A stretch of 9,073 nt of DNA, from the NCBI GenBank assembly GCA_045652835.1, contig JAZOLE010000155.1:1-9073 (forward strand), written 5' to 3'. Each line of letters opens with the position of its first letter. Position 1 is the stretch's first letter. The position numbers and the translations under genes were made by a program. Positions 6,164-9,073 of the stretch are shown in pieces. Source of the DNA: SVQP01 sp045652835 (GTDB taxonomy: Bacteria; Bacillota; Clostridia; Oscillospirales; CAG-272). The notes under the pieces were generated by a model. It searched no databases, was not told the DNA's origin, and saw only the letters and a list, made by a program, of their open reading frames with translations.

Positions 6164-7492
6164 TCATGCTTCGATGATGATCTTGTTCTCGTCCACAAAG
6201 GTGATCGAGCCTGTGATCGATGCGTACTGGGGAACCGACAGACCGGGACCTGCGGTTGCGATCATGTCACCAACCGAGACCTTGTCGCCAACTGCCACGC
6301 AGGGCACGGAGGGAACACCGATGTGCTGTCGCATACGGATCTCAACCTTTTCAGCGGTCAGATCCTTGGGAATATAGGTGGGATGCTTGTCAAACTTGGC
6401 AACGCCCAGCACCTCTTTCCACTTCTGGGAAACCAGCATGCAGCTGTCGCGGTTGTCTGCGGGATAGAATTCCTGACCGGGAGCGGCTACGTACTTCATA
6501 CCCTTCTGGGCAAGGATCTTCTTGTACTCCTTGATCACCATCATAGGCGAGATGCCCTGGCAGCAGGAGAACGTGCCGCAGATGTCGCAGCTGCAGCAAA
6601 GGCTTGCAGTGCGGATCAGCTCGGGTGTTTCCTGCGCGGGATACAATCCTGCACGGATCAGCTTATGAGGCTCGAGGGGATAGCCCAGCAAGTGTCTTGG
6701 GCAAAGATCGGTACAGCGTGTGCAAGAGCAGCAGGTGGATGCTGCCAGGCGCAGATTCTGCTCCACGGTGCGCTGCTTTTGTACAACGGCAGGAATGTTG
6801 TCCGGCACGATCAGCAGAGCCTTGGTGGTCTTTACAACAACGTCCGAGGCGGGGTTCTTGATAATACCCATCGAAGGACCGCCGTCAAACATGACGTAAT
6901 TCTTGGGAACTGTAACGTTTACAGCCTTAAGTACGTCCGAGATACGCATACCTACGGGTACCTTGACCGTGTAAGCCTGAGGAATATCACCGCCAATGGT
7001 CAGCCACTTGGTGATAACAGGCATATTTTCATGTACGGCATTGCGGATGTTGAATACCGTCTCGCCGTTATAAACGATCACGCCCTGAGAGATAGGCAGG
7101 TTACCGGGCTTGATCAGTCTGCCGGTGACCTGATAGATCAGATTGATCTCATCACCCATGGGGTAGATGTTGGGCACGGTCTTGACGTGGATACCGGGAG
7201 CAAGCTCTTGGTTATCCGCAAGGCCCAAGGTCATAGCGCGGTATGCCTTGATTGCAAGCACCGCACGCTTGATATTGGTGTGTTCCATGACCAGCTGCGC
7301 ACCCTGCACGATCTCGGGCAGCTTTTCGCGCACCAGCTCGTAGTCTGTATACATCAGCGGCTCGCACTCAATGCAGTTGATAACCAGCAGGTCAGCCCCA
7401 TCGGTCAGCTTACCGTAAGAGGGGAAGCCCGCACCGCCTGCGCCAACGACGCCGCACTTTTGCAGTATGGATTTTAATTTTAATTCGGGCAT
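6164..7492 (-). CDS. pduS: PduS-like flavin/iron-sulfur oxidoreductase (RnfC-related)
   Basis: This 442-residue protein has the PduS/RnfC layout. The N-terminal GVVGAGGAGFPSY (residues 14-26) belongs to the flavin/NADH-binding fold of the 51-kDa complex I family. An SLBB-like segment follows near 170-220. Two cluster motifs come next: C254xxC257xxC260xxxC264-Pro, and C299xxC302xxC305 with C310/C311. A C-terminal RnfC-like sandwich spans about 380-442. In the cobalamin Pdu system PduS reduces the B12 cofactor. This operon uses a radical enzyme, so that job does not apply; NADH recycling, or electron supply or removal through the cluster of PduT, is more likely. The second motif has a longer last spacing than a classic ferredoxin motif. 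ATG 7492 has an AAGGA site 9 bases upstream. It is 49 bases after the vertex protein gene. Confidence 0.9.
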   Translation of the reverse strand: MPELKLKSILQKCGVVGAGGAGFPSYGKLTDGADLLVINCIECEPLMYTDYELVREKLPEIVQGAQLVMEHTNIKRAVLAIKAYRAMTLGLADNQELAPGIHVKTVPNIYPMGDEINLIYQVTGRLIKPGNLPISQGVIVYNGETVFNIRNAVHENMPVITKWLTIGGDIPQAYTVKVPVGMRISDVLKAVNVTVPKNYVMFDGGPSMGIIKNPASDVVVKTTKALLIVPDNIPAVVQKQRTVEQNLRLAASTCCSCTRCTDLCPRHLLGYPLEPHKLIRAGLYPAQETPELIRTASLCCSCDICGTFSCCQGISPMMVIKEYKKILAQKGMKYVAAPGQEFYPADNRDSCMLVSQKWKEVLGVAKFDKHPTYIPKDLTAEKVEIRMRQHIGVPSVPCVAVGDKVSVGDMIATAGPGLSVPQYASITGSITFVDENKIIIEA

Positions 7493-7541
7493 AGTCTTAA
7501 TTCCTTATGTGAGATGAGGGTATGCCGACGTTTTATGTAGC

Positions 7542-7805
7542 TTAGTCGGCGGGCTTATCGATAACGCCAACGATCACGGCGTCCACGGGAGCGTACTCGC
7601 AACCAACTGCAACGCGTGCGCTGCTGCCGGTTACGACCAGAACATCCTCGCCAATACCTGCGCTGATGGTCTTGTCCACTGCAACCATGAACTTATCGGT
7701 CAGCGTTTCCTTTTCAATGATCTGCACCTCCAAAAACTTGAAGCCGCGCAGAGAATCAAACTTGTTGGTGGAAACGATGGTTCCAACCACTTTACCTTTA
7801 ACCAT
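7542..7805 (-). CDS. pduN: Pentameric vertex shell protein (BMC-P, EutN/CcmL/PduN family)
   Basis: This 87-residue protein starts MVKGKVVGTIVSTNKF and contains GFKFLEVQII, FMVAVDKTISAGIGEDVLVVTGSSAR-type strands and DAVIVGVIDKP. These mark the EutN/CcmL fold. Five copies cap each vertex of the polyhedral shell. Length fits the family. The ATG at 7805 is chosen because GGAGGA lies 3 bases upstream and the family N-terminus begins there. The frame is also open upstream to a GTG at 7949, which itself has a GGAGGA site 5 bases before it and would add 48 residues. That stretch runs through a palindromic element and looks non-coding, so the longer form is probably not the main product. It is the only vertex gene in the window. 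Confidence 0.92.
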   Translation of the reverse strand: MVKGKVVGTIVSTNKFDSLRGFKFLEVQIIEKETLTDKFMVAVDKTISAGIGEDVLVVTGSSARVAVGCEYAPVDAVIVGVIDKPAD

Positions 7806-7808
7806 AAA

Positions 7809-7814
7809 TCCTCC
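7809..7814 (-). promoter_or_regulatory. Ribosome site of the vertex protein gene
   Basis: The complement reads GGAGGA, 3 bases from ATG 7805. It decides the 87-residue start. A hairpin (7817-7822 with 7826-7831) ends two bases before it and could affect access. Confidence 0.75.
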
Positions 7815-7815
7815 A

Positions 7816-7954
7816 TGCCGCCAATGGCGGCTCAAATAGTTTTGAAACTTCACCGTGGAGCTTTGCTCCAAAAATGGGTCGCGACCCATTTTTAGGTGAG
7901 GTTTAAGCGTGAATATCAGACCAATCGGATAGGTAGCGTGAACTTTCACGCTAT
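7816..7954. repeat. Palindromic intergenic element between pduL and vertex genes
   Basis: This 139-base segment is nearly all inverted repeats. A 6-bp hairpin sits at 7817-7831 (GCCGCC/GGCGGC). An outer stem 7845-7854 with 7895-7904 encloses two more: 7856-7861 with 7865-7870, and the perfect 24-base palindrome 7870-7893. An 8-bp stem 7934-7941 with 7946-7953 ends it. It is flanked by an exact 7-base direct repeat, tcctcca at 7809-7815 and 7955-7961; each copy is a ribosome-site sequence on the minus strand. The outer stem has a G-T pair on the plus strand, which becomes an A-C mismatch in the operon transcript. It looks like an inserted mini-element or a structured RNA. Confidence 0.65.
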
Positions 7955-7971
7955 TCCTCCAGAACCTATCT

Positions 7972-8622
7972 TCACTTAACTACGGTAACCGTGTAGCCGT
8001 TCTTGTAGCCGACTGCGTTTGCATCGTCGGTATCTACGTGCATCTCAAGCGCAAAATTCTCGTGTACGCGTACCTGCACGCCGTACCATCTGGTCTTTCT
8101 GGTACCCTGCAGTGCGTCAACGTCAATGTAATCGCCATCCTTAACACCGTACTTGACAGCGTCGCTGGTGTGCATGTGGATGTGGCGGTTTGCAATGATG
8201 CAGCCTTCCTTGAGCGTAACAACGCCCTTAGGACCGATGATGGTGACAGGGGCAGAGCCTGCAATATCACCCGATTCACGAACGGGGGGCTTTACCTTAA
8301 GTACAAAGGAATCAGTCAGCGAAATTTCTACCTGGCTGGCCTTACGCACAGGACCCAGAACGCGTACGTTCTCAATGGGACGCATGGAAGGACCGATCAG
8401 GGTCAGCGTTTCCTTACAAGCGTACTGGCCGGGCTGGGAGAGATCCTTGATGGGGGTCAGCTCGTAGCCTGCGCCGAACAGGGTCTCAAGATCCTGCTTG
8501 CTCAGGTGAATGTGTCTGTTGGAGATGCCTACGGGAATGCCTGCGTCCGCAGCGGCGCTTGCATCCATCTCGGAGATCACCTTCTTGACAATTGCAGCGA
8601 TGTCGTTAGTGTTGATTGCCAT
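7972..8622 (-). CDS. pduL: Phosphate propanoyltransferase PduL (microcompartment phosphotransacylase)
   Basis: This 216-residue enzyme converts acyl-CoA plus phosphate to acyl-phosphate and CoA inside the shell, recycling CoA and leading to ATP through an acyl kinase. It has the duplicated PduL barrel: the first metal-binding motif NRHIHL (H37, H39), the second NRHIHMH (H147, H149), and the late EMHVDTDDANA with H195. These match the histidines binding two zinc ions in the family. Residues 3-20 (INTNDIAAIVKKVISEM) form an amphipathic helix before the domain, separated from it by an Ala-rich linker. This is the usual shape of an encapsulation peptide. ATG 8622 has an AGAGGA site 6 bases upstream. 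It follows the BMC-H gene after a gap holding a palindromic segment. Confidence 0.95.
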   Translation of the reverse strand: MAINTNDIAAIVKKVISEMDASAAADAGIPVGISNRHIHLSKQDLETLFGAGYELTPIKDLSQPGQYACKETLTLIGPSMRPIENVRVLGPVRKASQVEISLTDSFVLKVKPPVRESGDIAGSAPVTIIGPKGVVTLKEGCIIANRHIHMHTSDAVKYGVKDGDYIDVDALQGTRKTRWYGVQVRVHENFALEMHVDTDDANAVGYKNGYTVTVVK

Positions 8623-8650
8623 AACTGTTCCTCTTTCTTATCCTTGAATT

Positions 8651-8782
8651 CCGCCCGAGAGCGGTCACATATTTACACATATCGGTGCATTTTGCGCAAA
8701 TGCACTCATACGCGCAAATATAGTTGGGGTCTCGGAAGGGCGAAAATCGCCCTTCCGAGGACTGCCTTAAAAGGGACTAATT
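8651..8782. repeat. Palindromic intergenic element between BMC-H and pduL
   Basis: The segment contains a strong 13-bp stem with a 3-base loop (8731-8743 with 8747-8759), an 8-bp stem with a 5-base loop (8685-8692 with 8698-8705), and a short CCGC/GCGG hairpin (8651-8654 with 8661-8664). It is flanked by the 7-base direct repeat ttgaatt at 8644-8650 and 8783-8789, one copy touching the BMC-H stop codon. No T-run follows the large stem in the direction of transcription, so it is not a clear terminator. Placed after the shell gene it could protect that transcript's 3-prime end and raise shell protein yield. I see no convincing promoter in this gap. Confidence 0.55.
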
Positions 8783-8787
8783 TTGAA

Positions 8788-9060
8788 TTAGCCGATCTTG
8801 GGCAGCAGCTTCTCAACGTCAGCGTGGGGTCTGGGAATAACGTGGGTTGCAACAACCTCGCCAAGACGGCAAGCAGCTGCACCGCCTGCCTCAACAGCAG
8901 CCTTAACAGCGCCAACGTCGCCACGAACCATAACGCTTACCAAACCGGAACCGATCTTCTCAGAGCCGATCAGAACAACGTTTGCAGCCTTTACCATTGC
9001 ATCAGCTGCCTCAATTGCAGCTACCAGACCTCTGGTTTCAACCATACCAAGAGCTTCCAT
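8788..9060 (-). CDS. Hexameric shell protein BMC-H (PduA/PduJ/EutM type)
   Basis: This 90-residue single-BMC-domain protein starts MEALGMVETRGLVAAIEAAD, the family signature. It has the pore loop KIGSG at 35-39 and VMVRGDVGAVKAAVEAG, and ends with the ATHVIPRPHADVEKLLP stretch common to PduA-like proteins. Six copies form a flat hexamer that tiles the facets, with a small polar pore for substrate and product. Length is typical, with no C-terminal extension. ATG 9060 is preceded by GGAGGA 7 bases upstream, at the window's right edge. It is the first complete gene of the operon here. Similar BMC-H copies and the dehydrogenases may lie beyond the edge. PduA, PduJ and EutM names cannot be told apart from this sequence. 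Confidence 0.95.
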   Translation of the reverse strand: MEALGMVETRGLVAAIEAADAMVKAANVVLIGSEKIGSGLVSVMVRGDVGAVKAAVEAGGAAACRLGEVVATHVIPRPHADVEKLLPKIG

Positions 9061-9067
9061 TTTAAAA

Positions 9068-9073
9068 TCCTCC
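9068..9073 (-). promoter_or_regulatory. Ribosome site of the BMC-H gene
   Basis: The complement reads GGAGGA, 7 bases before ATG 9060-9058, at the very end of the window. Any promoter or upstream gene is out of view. Confidence 0.75.

Noticed and set aside
4962..7477. Long plus-strand open frames opposite the BMC-T and PduS genes
   Set aside because: They mirror well-identified genes and have no ribosome site or domain evidence.
7524..7550. Six-pair hairpin (gccgac/gtcggc) across the vertex gene stop
   Set aside because: The loop is 15 bases and the stem short; it is not distinguishable from chance.
8731..8759. Terminator after BMC-H
   Set aside because: A strong stem is followed by ACCCCAAC, not a T-run. 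Partial attenuation or RNA stabilisation is possible.

Overview
The window holds most of an operon for a glycyl radical enzyme-associated bacterial microcompartment (GRM). Eleven genes lie on the minus strand and are read from right to left. The end of one unrelated gene lies on the plus strand at the far left. Strong AGGAGG-type ribosome sites, roughly balanced base composition, tight gene packing and an oxygen-sensitive glycyl radical enzyme suggest a strictly anaerobic Firmicute. A gut-type member of the Clostridia is most likely. This assignment is inference from style and gene content, not from a marker gene.

In transcription order the operon is: hexameric shell protein BMC-H (9060-8788), phosphotransacylase PduL (8622-7972), pentameric vertex protein BMC-P (7805-7542), PduS-like flavin/iron-sulfur oxidoreductase (7492-6164), PduT-like tandem shell protein with its cluster-binding cysteine (6140-5595), an 841-residue glycyl radical diol-dehydratase-type enzyme (5576-3051), its radical SAM activase (2954-2163), PduU-like shell protein (2160-1780), EutP/PduV-like GTPase (1778-1323), a ParA-type ATPase (1297-506) and a small disordered protein overlapping it (519-175). 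A terminator hairpin follows at 133-161.

The enzyme inside the shell is best read as a B12-independent 1,2-propanediol/glycerol-type dehydratase, not choline lyase, because it keeps the Asn/His, Ser, Cys-x-Glu and Asp positions of the diol dehydratases. The aldehyde made inside would go to an acyl-CoA by an aldehyde dehydrogenase that is not in the window, then to acyl-phosphate by PduL. PduS and PduT could move electrons across the shell. The aldehyde and alcohol dehydrogenases expected for a complete pathway are probably beyond the right edge.

Two things stand out. First, the operon ends in a ParA ATPase and a basic, Pro/Ala/Lys-rich small protein. This resembles the McdA/McdB pair that positions carboxysomes, here fused by operon structure to a fermentative GRM compartment and placed just after a PduV-type GTPase. 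Second, the three widest gaps between genes (8623-8787, 7806-7971, 2955-3050) each hold a palindrome-rich segment flanked by an exact 7-base direct repeat. Removing each segment with one repeat copy would leave ordinary 11-26 base gaps, so they look like small mobile palindromic elements inserted into the operon.
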